From Mesorhizobium sp. 65-26 (GTDB taxonomy: Bacteria; Pseudomonadota; Alphaproteobacteria; Rhizobiales; Rhizobiaceae): DNA of 64,000 nucleotides. The notes under the pieces are model-generated. The model was given only the letters and a program-made list of their open reading frames with translations. It did not search any database and had not been told where the DNA came from. The stretch lies in the NCBI GenBank assembly GCA_001899205.1, contig MKVL01000025.1, forward strand, positions 620,001-684,000, given 5' to 3'. Positions 1-12,117 of the stretch are shown here, piece after piece. Position numbers and translations under genes: made by a program. Position 1 is the first letter of the stretch. Each line of letters starts with the position of its first letter.

Positions 1-1
1 G

Positions 2-1435
2 CTGATGGATGTCCATGGCATAGACTTCGACCAGGCCTGGGATATCACGCAGCGCACCTTCGCCTACACAAACCACACGCTGCTGCCCGAGGCGCTCGAA
101 AGCTGGCCGGTGCCGCTGTTCGAACGGCTGCTGCCGCGCCACATGCAGATCGTCTACGCCATCAATGCCCAGGTCCTCCTGGAGGCGCGGGCGTCGAACC
201 GGTTCTCGGACGAGCAAATCAGTCGCATCTCGCTGATCCAGGAAAATGGTGACCGCCGCGTACGCATGGGCAACCTGGCGTTCATGGGCTCGCACTCCGT
301 CAACGGCGTGTCGGCTCTGCATACCGAACTGATGAAGGAGACGGTCTTTGCCGACCTTCACAAACTCTATCCGGACCGGATCAACAACAAGACCAACGGC
401 ATCACGCCCCGGCGCTGGCTGATCCAGTGCAACCCTGGACTTACAGCGCTGGCGCGGGAAGCGATCGGCGACCGATTCCTCGACGACATCGAGGCGATCA
501 GGGATCTGGACACCTTCGCCGGCGATTCTGCTTTCCGCGAGAAGTTCGCCGGCGTGAAGCGCGCGAACAAGGCGCGGCTGGCCAATCTCGTGGCCGAGCG
601 CCTCGGCATCAAGGTTGATCCGTCGGCGCTGTTCGACATCCAGATCAAGCGCATCCACGAATACAAGCGGCAGCTGCTCAACATCCTGGAGGCCGTCGCG
701 CTCTACGATCAGATCCGCTCGCACCCCGAGCGTGACTGGATGCCGCGCGTGAAATTCTTCGGCGGCAAGGCGGCGCCGAGCTACCACAACGCCAAGCTGA
801 TCATCAAACTCGCCAACGACGTCGCCAAGGTGATCAATCGCGATCCGGCGGTGCGCGGGCTGCTGAAAGTGGTGTTCGTGCCGAACTACAATGTCAGCCT
901 GGCCGAGATCATGATCCCGGCGGCCGACCTGTCGGAGCAGATTTCGACCGCCGGCATGGAAGCCTCCGGCACCGGCAACATGAAGTTCGCGCTCAACGGC
1001 GCGCTGACCATCGGCACGCTCGACGGCGCCAATGTCGAGATCAAGGAGTGTGTCGGCGACGACAACATCTTCATCTTCGGCCTGACCGCCGCCGAGGTCG
1101 CCGAGCGACGCAGCAACGGCTACGATCCGCGCTCGGTGATCGAGGCATCGCCGGAATTGGCACAGGCTGTCGCCGCGGTCTCGTCCGGCGTGTTCTCGCC
1201 TGATGATCCCGGGCGTTACCGGGACCTGATCAACGGCCTCTACAACAGCGACTGGTTCATGGTGGCGGCCGATTTCGATGCCTACGCTGCCTGCCAGCGC
1301 GACGTCGACATGGTCTGGCGCAACAGCCCCGACTGGTATGCCCGGGCCATTCGCAATGTCGCGCGCGTCGGCTGGTTCTCGTCCGACCGCACCATCCGCC
1401 AATATGCGAAAGAAATCTGGAACATACCCGTCTGA
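2..1435 (+). CDS. glgP: Glycogen/alpha-glucan phosphorylase, 5'-truncated by the window edge
   Basis: Cytoplasmic GT35 enzyme that releases glucose-1-phosphate from the non-reducing ends of glycogen. Only the C-terminal 477 or so residues are inside the window; the family is normally about 820 residues, so the frame surely continues upstream and the ATG at position 5 is internal. Family landmarks are visible: KTNGITPRRWL near residue 125, IKRIHEYKRQLLN near 213, and the PLP-binding segment GTGNMKFALNG with its lysine near residue 327 of the visible part. It heads a glgP-glgB-glgC-glgA-pgm series on one strand, the order known from Agrobacterium and other Rhizobiales. The glgB start lies about 120 bases downstream. 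Confidence 0.96.
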   Translation: MMDVHGIDFDQAWDITQRTFAYTNHTLLPEALESWPVPLFERLLPRHMQIVYAINAQVLLEARASNRFSDEQISRISLIQENGDRRVRMGNLAFMGSHSVNGVSALHTELMKETVFADLHKLYPDRINNKTNGITPRRWLIQCNPGLTALAREAIGDRFLDDIEAIRDLDTFAGDSAFREKFAGVKRANKARLANLVAERLGIKVDPSALFDIQIKRIHEYKRQLLNILEAVALYDQIRSHPERDWMPRVKFFGGKAAPSYHNAKLIIKLANDVAKVINRDPAVRGLLKVVFVPNYNVSLAEIMIPAADLSEQISTAGMEASGTGNMKFALNGALTIGTLDGANVEIKECVGDDNIFIFGLTAAEVAERRSNGYDPRSVIEASPELAQAVAAVSSGVFSPDDPGRYRDLINGLYNSDWFMVAADFDAYAACQRDVDMVWRNSPDWYARAIRNVARVGWFSSDRTIRQYAKEIWNIPV

Positions 1436-1554
1436 TATGATTGCATGAGGCCATCGAAGACGTGGTCTCGTATGTCGTCCAAGGGTGCAAGGCGGTTCTG
1501 GGACCGTGACATGCGCCGCAACAGCGAAAGGTGCCTGGGGAGGGGCACTGTCCG

Positions 1555-3768
1555 ATGAGGAAGCCCCGCGCGACCGCCGCGACAAGCGAGCCGGACGGAC
1601 TGGCGAAGGCGAGCGATGTCGCGGCGATTGTCGCCGGCACGCATGGCGATCCTTTCGCGATCCTCGGCGTCCAGAAGGCGGGCAAGGGGTTCGTTGCTCG
1701 CTGCTTCATCCCGCACGCCGATTCAGTCACCGCCTATACGCTTACGGGCAAGGAAGTCGGTGTGCTTTCCAGGCGCGACGACGCCGGTTTCTTCGAGGGC
1801 AAGCTCTCCATCCGCAAGCGCCAGCCCTTGCGCTATCGTGCCAGCAACGCCGGCGGCGAATGGTGGCAGGCCGATCCCTATTCCTTCGGCCCGGTGCTCG
1901 GCCCTATGGACGACTACTATATCGCCCAAGGCTCGCATCTGAGGCTGTTCGACAAGCTCGGCGCGCATGTCATCGAGCATGAAGGCGCCTCGGGCGTTCA
2001 TTTCGCCGTATGGGCGCCCAATGCCCGCCGGGTCTCGGTGGTCGGCGATTTCAATGACTGGGATGGCCGCCGCGATGCCATGCGCGACAGGCGCGACACC
2101 GGTATCTGGGAAATCTTCATACCCGACATCGCCGCCGGCCGACCCTACAAATTCGAGATCATCGGTCCGGATGGCGTCCGGCTGCCGCTCAAGGCCGATC
2201 CATTCGCCTTCAAGTCCGAACTGCGCCCGGCCACGGCTTCGGTCACCGCGACGCCGCCGTCGCACCAATGGGGCGACGAGGCGCATCGCAGCTTCTGGCA
2301 AAAGGCAGATCCGCGGCGCGAAGCCATCTCGATCTATGAGGTCCATGCCGGCTCCTGGCAGCAGCATGACGACGGCACGTTCCTGACCTGGGACGAGCTT
2401 GCCGACCAGTTGATCCCCTACGTCGTCGAGACCGGCTTCACCCACATCGAATTCCTGCCGATCTCCGAGCATCCCTACGATCCGTCCTGGGGCTACCAGA
2501 CCACGGGCCTCTACGCGCCGAGCGCGCGTTTCGGCGACCCGGACGGCTTCGCCCGTTTCGTCGACGGCGCCCACCGCGCCGGGGTCGGCGTGATCCTCGA
2601 CTGGGTGCCGGCGCATTTCCCGACGGATGCGCACGGGCTGGCGCATTTCGATGGCACGGCGCTCTACGAGCATGCCGATCCGCGCCAGGGTTTCCACCCC
2701 GACTGGAACACCGCCATCTATAATTTCGGCCGTCGCGAGGTGGTATCGTTTCTCGTCAACAACGCGCTGTTCTGGGCCGAAAAATACCATGTCGACGGCC
2801 TGCGCGTGGATGCGGTCGCCTCGATGCTCTACCTCGACTATTCGCGCAAGGCGGGCGAATGGATCCCCAACGAGAAGGGCGGCCGCGAGAACCTCGAGGC
2901 GGTCAGTTTCCTGCGCAAGATGAACAAGGAACTGTACGGCCATCATCCAGGTGTCATGACGATAGCCGAGGAATCGACCTCGTGGCCGAAGGTATCGCAG
3001 CCGGTGCACGAAGGCGGCCTGGGCTTCGGCTTTAAATGGAACATGGGCTTTATGCACGACACGCTGGAGTACCTCTCCAAGGAGCCCATCCACCGCAAGC
3101 ACCATCACAATGAAATCACCTTCGGGCTGCTCTACGCCTTCTCGGAGAATTTCGTGCTGCCGTTGTCCCATGACGAGGTCGTGCACGGCAAAGGCACATT
3201 GCTCGGCAAGATGGCGGGCGACGACTGGCAGAAATTCGCGACGCTGCGGGCCTATTACGGCTTCATGTGGGGCTATCCCGGCAAGAAGCTCCTGTTCATG
3301 GGCCAGGAGTTCGCCCAGCGCCGCGAGTGGAGCGAGGCGCGCGCGCTCGACTGGAACCTGCTCGACTTCCGCCCGCATCGTGGCGTCTGGCAGGTGGTTC
3401 GCGACCTGAACTATCTCTATCGCTCGCGCCCGGCGCTGCATGCCCGCGACTGTGAGCCCGACGGCTTTTCGTGGCTGATCGTCGACGACCGCGAGAATTC
3501 GGTGTTCGCCTGGTTGCGCAGCGCGCCGGGCGGCAATCCGATCGCCGTCATCACCAACTTCACGCCGGTGCCGCGTGACGCCTACCGCGTGCCGCTGCCG
3601 AAGGCCGGCAGATGGCGCGAGATCATCAATACCGATGCTTCGGAGTATGGCGGCTCCGGCAAGGGCAATGGCGGCGCCGTCGAGGCGCGCGCCACCGATG
3701 CCGGCACCTCGGGGGCGATGCTCTTGCCGCCGCTGTCGACGATCATGCTCGAATACGTTCCAGATTGA
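1555..3768 (+). CDS. glgB: 1,4-alpha-glucan branching enzyme (GH13, CBM48)
   Basis: Introduces alpha-1,6 branches into the glucan made by GlgA. An N-terminal beta-sandwich region is followed by a CBM48-like segment (VWAPNARRVSVVGDFNDWDG) and the GH13 barrel. Catalytic motifs are present: DGLRVDAV with the nucleophile Asp near residue 419, AEEST with the acid/base Glu near 472, and LSHDEVVHGKG. Length is about 737 residues, normal for the family. I chose ATG 1555 because a GGGGAGGGG stretch sits about ten bases upstream; an in-frame GTG at 1531 would add eight residues. The gene lies between glgP and glgC, 22 bases before glgC. Confidence 0.96.
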   Translation: MRKPRATAATSEPDGLAKASDVAAIVAGTHGDPFAILGVQKAGKGFVARCFIPHADSVTAYTLTGKEVGVLSRRDDAGFFEGKLSIRKRQPLRYRASNAGGEWWQADPYSFGPVLGPMDDYYIAQGSHLRLFDKLGAHVIEHEGASGVHFAVWAPNARRVSVVGDFNDWDGRRDAMRDRRDTGIWEIFIPDIAAGRPYKFEIIGPDGVRLPLKADPFAFKSELRPATASVTATPPSHQWGDEAHRSFWQKADPRREAISIYEVHAGSWQQHDDGTFLTWDELADQLIPYVVETGFTHIEFLPISEHPYDPSWGYQTTGLYAPSARFGDPDGFARFVDGAHRAGVGVILDWVPAHFPTDAHGLAHFDGTALYEHADPRQGFHPDWNTAIYNFGRREVVSFLVNNALFWAEKYHVDGLRVDAVASMLYLDYSRKAGEWIPNEKGGRENLEAVSFLRKMNKELYGHHPGVMTIAEESTSWPKVSQPVHEGGLGFGFKWNMGFMHDTLEYLSKEPIHRKHHHNEITFGLLYAFSENFVLPLSHDEVVHGKGTLLGKMAGDDWQKFATLRAYYGFMWGYPGKKLLFMGQEFAQRREWSEARALDWNLLDFRPHRGVWQVVRDLNYLYRSRPALHARDCEPDGFSWLIVDDRENSVFAWLRSAPGGNPIAVITNFTPVPRDAYRVPLPKAGRWREIINTDASEYGGSGKGNGGAVEARATDAGTSGAMLLPPLSTIMLEYVPD

Positions 3769-3790
3769 GTGACCGGGGAGGGTTGACATC

Positions 3791-5056
3791 ATGGTGGACA
3801 TAAAACGATCTCAGCCGCTGGCCCGTGACGCGATGGCCTATGTGCTGGCCGGCGGACGCGGCAGTCGCCTCAAGGAACTGACCGATCGCCGCGCCAAGCC
3901 CGCGGTCTATTTCGGCGGCAAGACCCGCATCATCGATTTCGCGCTGTCGAATGCCCTGAACTCCGGTATCCGCCGCCTCGGCGTCGCCACCCAGTACAAG
4001 GCCCATTCGCTGATCCGGCATCTGCAACGCGGCTGGAACTTCCTGCGCCCGGAGCGAAACGAGAGCTTCGATATCCTGCCGGCCAGCCAGCGCGTGTCGG
4101 AAACGCAGTGGTATGAAGGCACTGCCGATGCGGTCTACCAGAACATCGATATCATCGAGGCCTATGGCGTCGAGTACATGATCATCCTGGCCGGCGATCA
4201 CATCTACAAGATGGACTACGAGATGATGCTGCGCCAGCACGTCGACGCCAACGCCGACGTGACGGTCGGCTGCCTCGAAGTGCCGCGCATGGAGGCCACC
4301 GGCTTCGGCGTCATGCATGTCGATGGCCAGGACAACATCCTGTCCTTCATCGAAAAGCCGGCCGATCCGCCCGGCATTCCCGACAAGCCGGACTTCGCGC
4401 TCGCCTCGATGGGCATCTATGTGTTCAGGACCAAGTTCCTGATGGAGCAGCTGCGTCGCGACGCGGCCGAGCCTGACTCCAGCCGCGACTTCGGCAAGGA
4501 CATCATCCCCTACATCGTCGAGCACGGGAAGGCGATCGCTCACCGCTTCACCAAGTCCTGCGTGCGCTCCACCGCCGAGAACGAGGCCTACTGGCGCGAT
4601 GTCGGCACGGTCGACGCCTATTGGGAGGCCAATATCGACCTGACCGCGGTGACGCCCGAGCTCGACCTCTACGATCGTGACTGGCCGATCTGGACTTATG
4701 CTGAATTGAAGCCGCCGGCGAAGTTCGTGCACGACGAGGACGGCCGCCGCGGCGAGGCCATCTCGTCGCTTGTCTCGGGCGATTGCATCGTCTCCGGCGC
4801 CTCGCTGCGTCGCAGCCTGATCTTCACCGGCGCGCGCATCAATTCCTATTCGAAACTCGAGGAAGTGGTCATGCTGCCCGACGTCCATGTCGGTCGCAAC
4901 GCCAGCCTGAAGCGCGTGGTGATCGACCATGGCGTGCGCATTCCGGAAGGGCTTGTGGTCGGCGAGGACCCGGTGCTTGACGCCAAGCGTTTCCGCGTGT
5001 CCGAAAAGGGCATCTGCCTCATTACCCAGGAGATGATCAATCGGCTGCCGACTTAA
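3791..5056 (+). CDS. glgC: Glucose-1-phosphate adenylyltransferase
   Basis: Makes ADP-glucose from glucose-1-phosphate and ATP, the committed step of bacterial glycogen synthesis. The N-terminal nucleotidyltransferase signature [18 protein letters not shown] lies at residues 17-34, followed by [27 protein letters not shown] and [11 protein letters not shown]. The C-terminal part is a left-handed beta-helix typical of the allosteric domain. At 421 residues it is full length. The start is preceded by GGGGAGGGTTGAC. It sits between glgB and glgA and is very probably co-transcribed with them. Confidence 0.97.
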   Translation: MVDIKRSQPLARDAMAYVLAGGRGSRLKELTDRRAKPAVYFGGKTRIIDFALSNALNSGIRRLGVATQYKAHSLIRHLQRGWNFLRPERNESFDILPASQRVSETQWYEGTADAVYQNIDIIEAYGVEYMIILAGDHIYKMDYEMMLRQHVDANADVTVGCLEVPRMEATGFGVMHVDGQDNILSFIEKPADPPGIPDKPDFALASMGIYVFRTKFLMEQLRRDAAEPDSSRDFGKDIIPYIVEHGKAIAHRFTKSCVRSTAENEAYWRDVGTVDAYWEANIDLTAVTPELDLYDRDWPIWTYAELKPPAKFVHDEDGRRGEAISSLVSGDCIVSGASLRRSLIFTGARINSYSKLEEVVMLPDVHVGRNASLKRVVIDHGVRIPEGLVVGEDPVLDAKRFRVSEKGICLITQEMINRLPT

Positions 5057-5088
5057 GGCCGTCGCCGAGCAATCCCTCGAACCAGGAA

Positions 5089-6546
5089 ATGGCCTCAAGC
5101 ATGCAGGTTCTGTCGGTCACGCCCGAGATCTTCCCGCTGATCAAGACAGGCGGACTGGCCGATGTCACCGGCGCGCTGCCGCTGGCGCTCGCCGGCAAGG
5201 GTGTTGCGATGCGCACGCTCATTCCCGGCTATCCCCAGGTGATGGACGCCTTCAAAAAGAAGAAGGCCGCCCATCAGTATCCGCTGCTGCAGGGAGCCAA
5301 GGCGTCTGTCCAGGCCGTGGAGCTTGCCGGGCTCGATCTCTTTGTGCTCGACGCGCCGCACCTGTTCGATCGGCCCGGCGGGCCCTATGGCGATGCCTCC
5401 GGGGGCGACTGGCCGGACAATTGGCGGCGCTTCGCCGCGTTGAGCCAGGTCGGCGCCGACATCGCCGCTGGTGCGATCTCCGGCTACATGCCCGACATCG
5501 TCCACGCCCATGACTGGCAATCGGCCATGACGCTTGCCTACATGCGCTATGGCCAGGCGGTCGGCACGCCGTCGATGATCACCGTGCACAATCTGGCCTT
5601 CCAGGGGCAGTTCGGCGCCGGCATCTTCGGCGAGCTTGGCCTGCCGGCGGTGGCGATGGCTCTGGACGGCGTCGAGTATTATGGCGGTGTCGGCTTCCTC
5701 AAGGCCGGCCTGCAGGCGGCCTGGGCCATCACCACGGTCAGCCCGACCTATGCGCAGGAAATCCGCTCGGCGGAATTCGGCATGGGGCTCGACGGCCTCA
5801 TCAACATGCGCTCGCGTGACCTCTACGGCATCGTCAACGGCATCGACACCGATATCTGGAACCCGGCCACGGACAAGCATCTGGCCGTCAACTACACCGC
5901 CAGGACCCTGAAGGACCGCCGGTCCAACCGGATGGCCGTCGAGGAGCGCTTCGGCCTCGATCGCGACGACAGCCCGATCGCCTGCGTCGTCAGCCGCCTG
6001 ACCTGGCAGAAGGGCATGGACATACTGGCGGCCGTCGTCGACGGCATAGTCGCCACCGGCGCACGTCTGGTCATACTGGGTTCGGGCGATGCCGGGCTCG
6101 AAGGCTCGCTGCTTGCCGCCGCCGCCCGCCATCGCGGCCGCGTCGGCGTCGTCGTCGGCTATGACGAGGGGCTTTCGCACATGATGCAGGGGGGATGCGA
6201 CGCCATCGTCATCCCGTCGCGCTTCGAGCCATGCGGGCTGACGCAGCTTTATGGTCTGCGCTATGGCTGTGTGCCGATCGTGGCCCGCACAGGTGGCCTG
6301 GCCGATACCGTCATCGATGCCAACGAGGCGGCGATGTCGGCGGGTGTCGCCACCGGCTTCCAGTTCGCTCCCAACAATGGCGGCGCGCTTCTGCACGCCA
6401 TCCGCAGGCTCGTCGATGCCCATGCGGATGCCGGACTTTGGGCGTCGATCCAGCGGCAGGGCATGAAAGCCGACGTCTCCTGGGATCGAAGCGCCGAAAA
6501 ATACGTTGAACTCTATCGCCTGCTGCTTTCGAAAAGGGCTGCCTGA
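5089..6546 (+). CDS. glgA: Glycogen synthase (ADP-glucose, GT5)
   Basis: Transfers glucose from ADP-glucose to the growing alpha-1,4 chain. The ADP-glucose-binding motif KTGGLADV is at residues 19-26, VHAHDWQ follows near residue 140, and the C-terminal GT-B motif [14 protein letters not shown] lies near residue 383. Length of 485 residues fits the family. An AGGAA stretch lies directly before ATG 5089; ATG 5101 ([12 protein letters not shown]) is the start used by many homologues and cannot be excluded. The gene ends three bases before the pgm start, so the two are likely translated from one message. Confidence 0.97.
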   Translation: MASSMQVLSVTPEIFPLIKTGGLADVTGALPLALAGKGVAMRTLIPGYPQVMDAFKKKKAAHQYPLLQGAKASVQAVELAGLDLFVLDAPHLFDRPGGPYGDASGGDWPDNWRRFAALSQVGADIAAGAISGYMPDIVHAHDWQSAMTLAYMRYGQAVGTPSMITVHNLAFQGQFGAGIFGELGLPAVAMALDGVEYYGGVGFLKAGLQAAWAITTVSPTYAQEIRSAEFGMGLDGLINMRSRDLYGIVNGIDTDIWNPATDKHLAVNYTARTLKDRRSNRMAVEERFGLDRDDSPIACVVSRLTWQKGMDILAAVVDGIVATGARLVILGSGDAGLEGSLLAAAARHRGRVGVVVGYDEGLSHMMQGGCDAIVIPSRFEPCGLTQLYGLRYGCVPIVARTGGLADTVIDANEAAMSAGVATGFQFAPNNGGALLHAIRRLVDAHADAGLWASIQRQGMKADVSWDRSAEKYVELYRLLLSKRAA

Positions 6547-8178
<1,632 letters not shown>

Positions 8179-8217
8179 GGGTGGCGCCTTGGCGATTGGC
8201 CGGGACGTCCATCGCTT

Positions 8218-8400
8218 CGTCATCCACGGGCGGAGCAAGGAGCGTAGCGACGCGGCGCAGACCCGAGGATCCATGCCGTAACGCCGAGGCGATGCTGCGG
8301 TCCAAAGTCCTGCTCCGCCGCGCCCTTCAGTTAAGGTCACGGCATGGATCCCAGGGTCTCCGCGACGGAGCTTCGCTCCTGCTTCGCCCTGGAATGACGA
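8218..8400. repeat. Long imperfect inverted repeat between pgm and glgX
   Basis: Left arm 8218-8282 begins CGTCATCC and ends CCATGCCGTAAC; right arm 8336-8400 is its near reverse complement, beginning GTCACGGCATGGATC and ending GGAATGACGA. The arms are about 65 bases with a roughly 53-base spacer and several mismatches and small indels. Arms of this kind (ATCC near the end, CATGGATCC, GGCGAAGC) are recognisable as dispersed palindromic intergenic elements in Mesorhizobium and relatives. No ORF is credible here. RNA from it could fold into a long hairpin that separates pgm from glgX expression. Confidence 0.75.
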
Positions 8401-8449
8401 TCTCGCGGAGGCTTCCGCTAATCTCCAACGTTTGTGGCACGCTACAAGG

Positions 8450-10465
8450 ATGGCGAGCGTGAGCAGTTTCGGCGCAACCATCACCGGCGAAGGTATCCGC
8501 TTCGCCGTCTGGTCGTCATCGGCCAGACGTCTGTGGGTTTCGATCTTCGACGACAGCGGCGCGCGCGAGATCGACCGGCTGGAATTGAAGCCGGAAGGCG
8601 ATGGCATGCATGCGCTCTTCGTTCCGGACCTTGCCGCGGGCACGCGCTATGGTTTGCGCGCCGACGGCGACTACGCGCCGGAGAACGGCCTGTGGTTCGA
8701 TCCCGACAAGCTCCTGGTCGATCCCTACGCGATCGAGATCGACCAACCCTATGTCTATCACTGGCACCTTGCCGCACGCCGTGGCGAGGGACCTGATACG
8801 GCGCCTCTCGTACCAAAGACCGTGGCCCGCGCGCTCGCCGATCCGGTGGCGCCTTTGCCGCCCCTCTTTCAGCCCGGCGGCCTGATCTACGAACTCAACG
8901 TCCGCTCTTTCACCAGGCTGCATCCGGATGTCCCGGAAGCGCAGCGCGGCACGGTTGCGGCGCTCGCCCATCCGGCTGTCATCGAACACTTGAAACGGCT
9001 CGGCGTCTCGGCCGTCGAGCTGATGCCGATCACCGCCTCGATCGACGAACGACACCTGCCGCCGTTGGGCCTTCGCAACGTCTGGGGCTACAATCCCGTC
9101 ACCTTCATGGCGATTGATCCGCGCCTGGCGCCGGGCGGCCTGGCGGAGCTTCGCGACACGGTCGCCGCGCTGCGCGAGGCCGGCATCGGCACCATCCTCG
9201 ATCTCGTCTTCAACCATACAGGCGAGAGCGACCGGCTGGGGCCGACACTGTCTCTGCGCGGCCTCGATGCCAGGGCCTATTACAGGCACCTGCCAGACGG
9301 CCGATTGGCGAACGACACGGGCACCGGCAACACCGTGGCCTGTGACCACCCGATCGCGCGGCAAATGGTGCTCGATACGCTGCGCCATTTCGTGCGCCAT
9401 GCTGGCGTCGACGGCTTCCGCTTCGACCTTGCGCCGGTGCTGGGCCGGGTCGATGGCGTGTTCCATCCGGAAGCGCCGCTGCTGCAGGCCATCGCCGGCG
9501 ACCCGGTGCTTCGCGAGAGGGTTCTGATCGCCGAACCCTGGGATATCGGGCCGGGCGGCTACCAACTCGGCAATTTCCGGCCGCCATACCTGGAATGGAG
9601 CGACCGCTACCGCGACGACGTCAGGCGTTTCTGGCGCGGCGATGCCGGTGCGGTCGGCGCGCTCGCTACGCGACTCGCGGGATCATCCGACGTGTTCGGC
9701 AAGGCGGGCCAATCGAAGAGCCGCAGCGTCAACTTCATCGCCGCGCATGACGGCATGACGCTGGCCGACCTCGTCACCTACGAGGCGAAACACAACGAGG
9801 CCAACGGCGAGCAGAACCGCGACGGCCACAACGACAACCTGTCCTGGAACAACGGCGTCGAAGGCGACACGAACGATGCGGCGGTCGCCAAGGCTCGCTT
9901 CAATGACCAATGCGCGCTGCTTGCGACGCTCTTTGCCTCGCGCGGCACGATCATGCTGACGGCCGGTGACGAGTTCGGGCGCACGCAGAACGGTAACAAC
10001 AACGCCTACGCGCAGGACAACGCCGTGACCTGGCTCGACTGGACGGGCCGGGACCATGCGCTGGAGCGCTACGCGGCCGCGCTGTCGCGGCTTCGCCGCT
10101 CTTTCCCAGCCCTGTCGAACACGCAATTCCTGACCGGCGAGCCGCTGGGCGGGGATAGCGGTTCCGGCATCCCCGATGTCGCCTGGCTTACCGAGACCGG
10201 CGCGCCGCTCGAGGAAGGGGACTGGAACGATCCCGCTCGACATCGGCTCGTCATGCTGCTGGGCGATACCGAAGGCCGCCTTGCCGTGATGGTCAATGGC
10301 GACCGTCGCCAGCGCGTCTTTGCCCTGCCCTCGCGCGAGGGCTTCGAGTGGCATCCGGCGATGGAGGGACAGGCGGTGGATCTGGCGCGGGCGCTGCCTG
10401 GTCGCAGCGTTCATTTTATGATCGAGCGCCGTACCGGGAAGGCGCGCAACAGGAAGGGATCGTGA
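8450..10465 (+). CDS. glgX: Glycogen debranching enzyme (GH13, isoamylase type)
   Basis: Hydrolyses alpha-1,6 branches of phosphorylase-trimmed glycogen. An N-terminal CBM48-like region (residues 1-130) precedes a GH13 barrel with LIYELNVRSFT, ILDLVFNHTGES, GVDGFRFDLA (nucleophile Asp near 326) and IAEPWDIGPGGYQLGNF (acid/base Glu near 362), all typical of GlgX/TreX. Length is about 671 residues. The ATG at 8450 follows AAGG; a TTG at 8432 in the same frame would add six residues and is less likely. Its TGA overlaps the next ATG, so the downstream hydrolase is translationally coupled. Confidence 0.95.
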   Translation: MASVSSFGATITGEGIRFAVWSSSARRLWVSIFDDSGAREIDRLELKPEGDGMHALFVPDLAAGTRYGLRADGDYAPENGLWFDPDKLLVDPYAIEIDQPYVYHWHLAARRGEGPDTAPLVPKTVARALADPVAPLPPLFQPGGLIYELNVRSFTRLHPDVPEAQRGTVAALAHPAVIEHLKRLGVSAVELMPITASIDERHLPPLGLRNVWGYNPVTFMAIDPRLAPGGLAELRDTVAALREAGIGTILDLVFNHTGESDRLGPTLSLRGLDARAYYRHLPDGRLANDTGTGNTVACDHPIARQMVLDTLRHFVRHAGVDGFRFDLAPVLGRVDGVFHPEAPLLQAIAGDPVLRERVLIAEPWDIGPGGYQLGNFRPPYLEWSDRYRDDVRRFWRGDAGAVGALATRLAGSSDVFGKAGQSKSRSVNFIAAHDGMTLADLVTYEAKHNEANGEQNRDGHNDNLSWNNGVEGDTNDAAVAKARFNDQCALLATLFASRGTIMLTAGDEFGRTQNGNNNAYAQDNAVTWLDWTGRDHALERYAAALSRLRRSFPALSNTQFLTGEPLGGDSGSGIPDVAWLTETGAPLEEGDWNDPARHRLVMLLGDTEGRLAVMVNGDRRQRVFALPSREGFEWHPAMEGQAVDLARALPGRSVHFMIERRTGKARNRKGS

Positions 10466-12093
10466 TGGCTGGCGAGAGTGCCGAGTGGTGGCGCGGCTGT
10501 GTCATCTACCAGGTCTATCCGCGCTCCTTTCAGGACACGACCGGCGATGGCAGTGGCGACCTCAGGGGCATCACGTCGCGGCTCGTCCATATCGCATCGC
10601 TTGGCGTCGACGCGGTGTGGCTGTCGCCCTTCTTCAGGTCGCCCATGGCCGACATGGGATATGACGTGTCGGACTATCGCGACGTCGATCCGATGTTCGG
10701 CACGCTCGAGGATTTCGACGCGCTGGTCGCCGAGGCGCATCGCCTTGGCCTGAGGGTGATCATCGACCAGGTGCTGTCGCACTCTTCCGACAGGCATGAA
10801 TGGTTCGTCGAAAGCCGTTCCGGCCGCGACAATCCGAAGTCCGACTGGTACGTCTGGGCGGACGCAAAGCCAGACGGCACCGCGCCGAGCAATTGGCTTT
10901 CCGTGTTTGGCGGGCCGGCTTGGGAGTGGGATTCGACCCGCCGGCAGTACTACCTGCACAATTTCCTCGCCGCGCAGCCGGACCTCAATTTTCACAATCC
11001 GCAGGTACAGGACGCGCTGCTCGACACCGTGCGCTTCTGGCTGGAGCGGGGTGTCGATGGCTTCCGGCTGGATACGGTGAACTACTACGTCCACGATCGC
11101 TGGCTGCGGGACAACCCGCCCCTGGCGGCGAGCGTGGCCGGCACCATCACCGAGACGAACACCTATCTCTACCAGCAGCACCTGTTCGACAAGACGCAGC
11201 CGGAAAACCTGGATTTTCTGCGGCGGTTTCGCGCTCTGCTCGACGAATACCGGGATCGTGCCGCGGTGGGCGAGATCGGCGACGAGGATCGCTCGCTGCA
11301 GACGCTTGCCGCCTACACTTCTGGCGGCGACAAGCTGCATATGAGCTACACTTTCGACCTGCTTGGCCCGCAGTTTTCGGCCGCTCATGTGCGTGGCTGC
11401 GTGGAGGCCTTCGAAAACGCCGTCGCTGACGGCTGGGTCTGCTGGGCATTCTCCAATCACGACGTGGTTCGTCATGTCAGCCGTTGGACAAGGCCCGGCA
11501 GCGACGCCGATGCGCTGGCGCGTTTCTCGATCATGCTGCTTTCCTGCCTGCGCGGGTCGATCTGCCTCTATCAGGGCGAGGAGCTCGGCCTCGAGGAGGC
11601 GGAGCTCGCTTACGAGGATCTGCGCGATCCGGTCGGCATCCGTTTCTGGCCGGGCGTGAAGGGCAGGGACGGTTGCCGGACACCCATGGTGTGGGAGGCT
11701 TCCACCCGCAATGCCGGTTTCACGGCGGGTAAGCCGTGGCTGCCCGTGCCGGAAAGTCATCGGATGCGCGCGGTGGATGCGCAGAACCTTGATGAAGCCT
11801 CGGTGCTGGCCGGCTACAGGTCGGCCCTGGCGTTCCGAAAGGCGCATCCGGCGCTTTCGCGCGGCTCGATACGTTTCCCCGACACTGGCGGTGGCGATGT
11901 CCTCGCCTTTATTCGCGAGGGCGAAGGCGAGGCGCTTTTGTGCCTGTTCAATTTCGGTGGTGAAACGGTGGATTGGTCGCTCTCCGCCGGGATAGCGCTG
12001 CTTGAGCCGCTTGCGCCGGAACTTGGAGATGCGACGGCCGGTGGCATTGTTTCGCTGCCGCCGCTGGGGGTCTTTGTCGGGCGGATCGGCTGA
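10465..12093 (+). CDS. GH13 alpha-glucosidase / oligo-1,6-glucosidase
   Basis: Predicted cytoplasmic exo-hydrolase of short alpha-glucosides. Features of the oligo-1,6-glucosidase/alpha-glucosidase group: CVIYQVYPRSFQDTTGDG at the N terminus, GYDVSDYRDVDPMFG, the nucleophile in GVDGFRLDTVN (Asp203), the acid/base in VGEIGDEDR (Glu270), and FSNHDVVRH. Length is 542 residues. The start shares bases with the glgX stop (TGATG), which fixes the start and implies translational coupling. Context suggests it cleaves malto- or isomalto-oligosaccharides released by GlgX. Substrate preference cannot be read from sequence; a trehalose-related activity is possible but less likely. Confidence 0.9.
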   Translation: MAGESAEWWRGCVIYQVYPRSFQDTTGDGSGDLRGITSRLVHIASLGVDAVWLSPFFRSPMADMGYDVSDYRDVDPMFGTLEDFDALVAEAHRLGLRVIIDQVLSHSSDRHEWFVESRSGRDNPKSDWYVWADAKPDGTAPSNWLSVFGGPAWEWDSTRRQYYLHNFLAAQPDLNFHNPQVQDALLDTVRFWLERGVDGFRLDTVNYYVHDRWLRDNPPLAASVAGTITETNTYLYQQHLFDKTQPENLDFLRRFRALLDEYRDRAAVGEIGDEDRSLQTLAAYTSGGDKLHMSYTFDLLGPQFSAAHVRGCVEAFENAVADGWVCWAFSNHDVVRHVSRWTRPGSDADALARFSIMLLSCLRGSICLYQGEELGLEEAELAYEDLRDPVGIRFWPGVKGRDGCRTPMVWEASTRNAGFTAGKPWLPVPESHRMRAVDAQNLDEASVLAGYRSALAFRKAHPALSRGSIRFPDTGGGDVLAFIREGEGEALLCLFNFGGETVDWSLSAGIALLEPLAPELGDATAGGIVSLPPLGVFVGRIG

Positions 12094-12117
12094 GCCCTCC
12101 GCCCGTGAGGCGCCGGT

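Noticed and set aside
1723-3801. Long minus-strand open frame opposite glgB (692 codons)
   Set aside because: Shadow frame caused by GC-rich third positions; the plus-strand protein has all GlgB motifs and the minus translation shows no family pattern.
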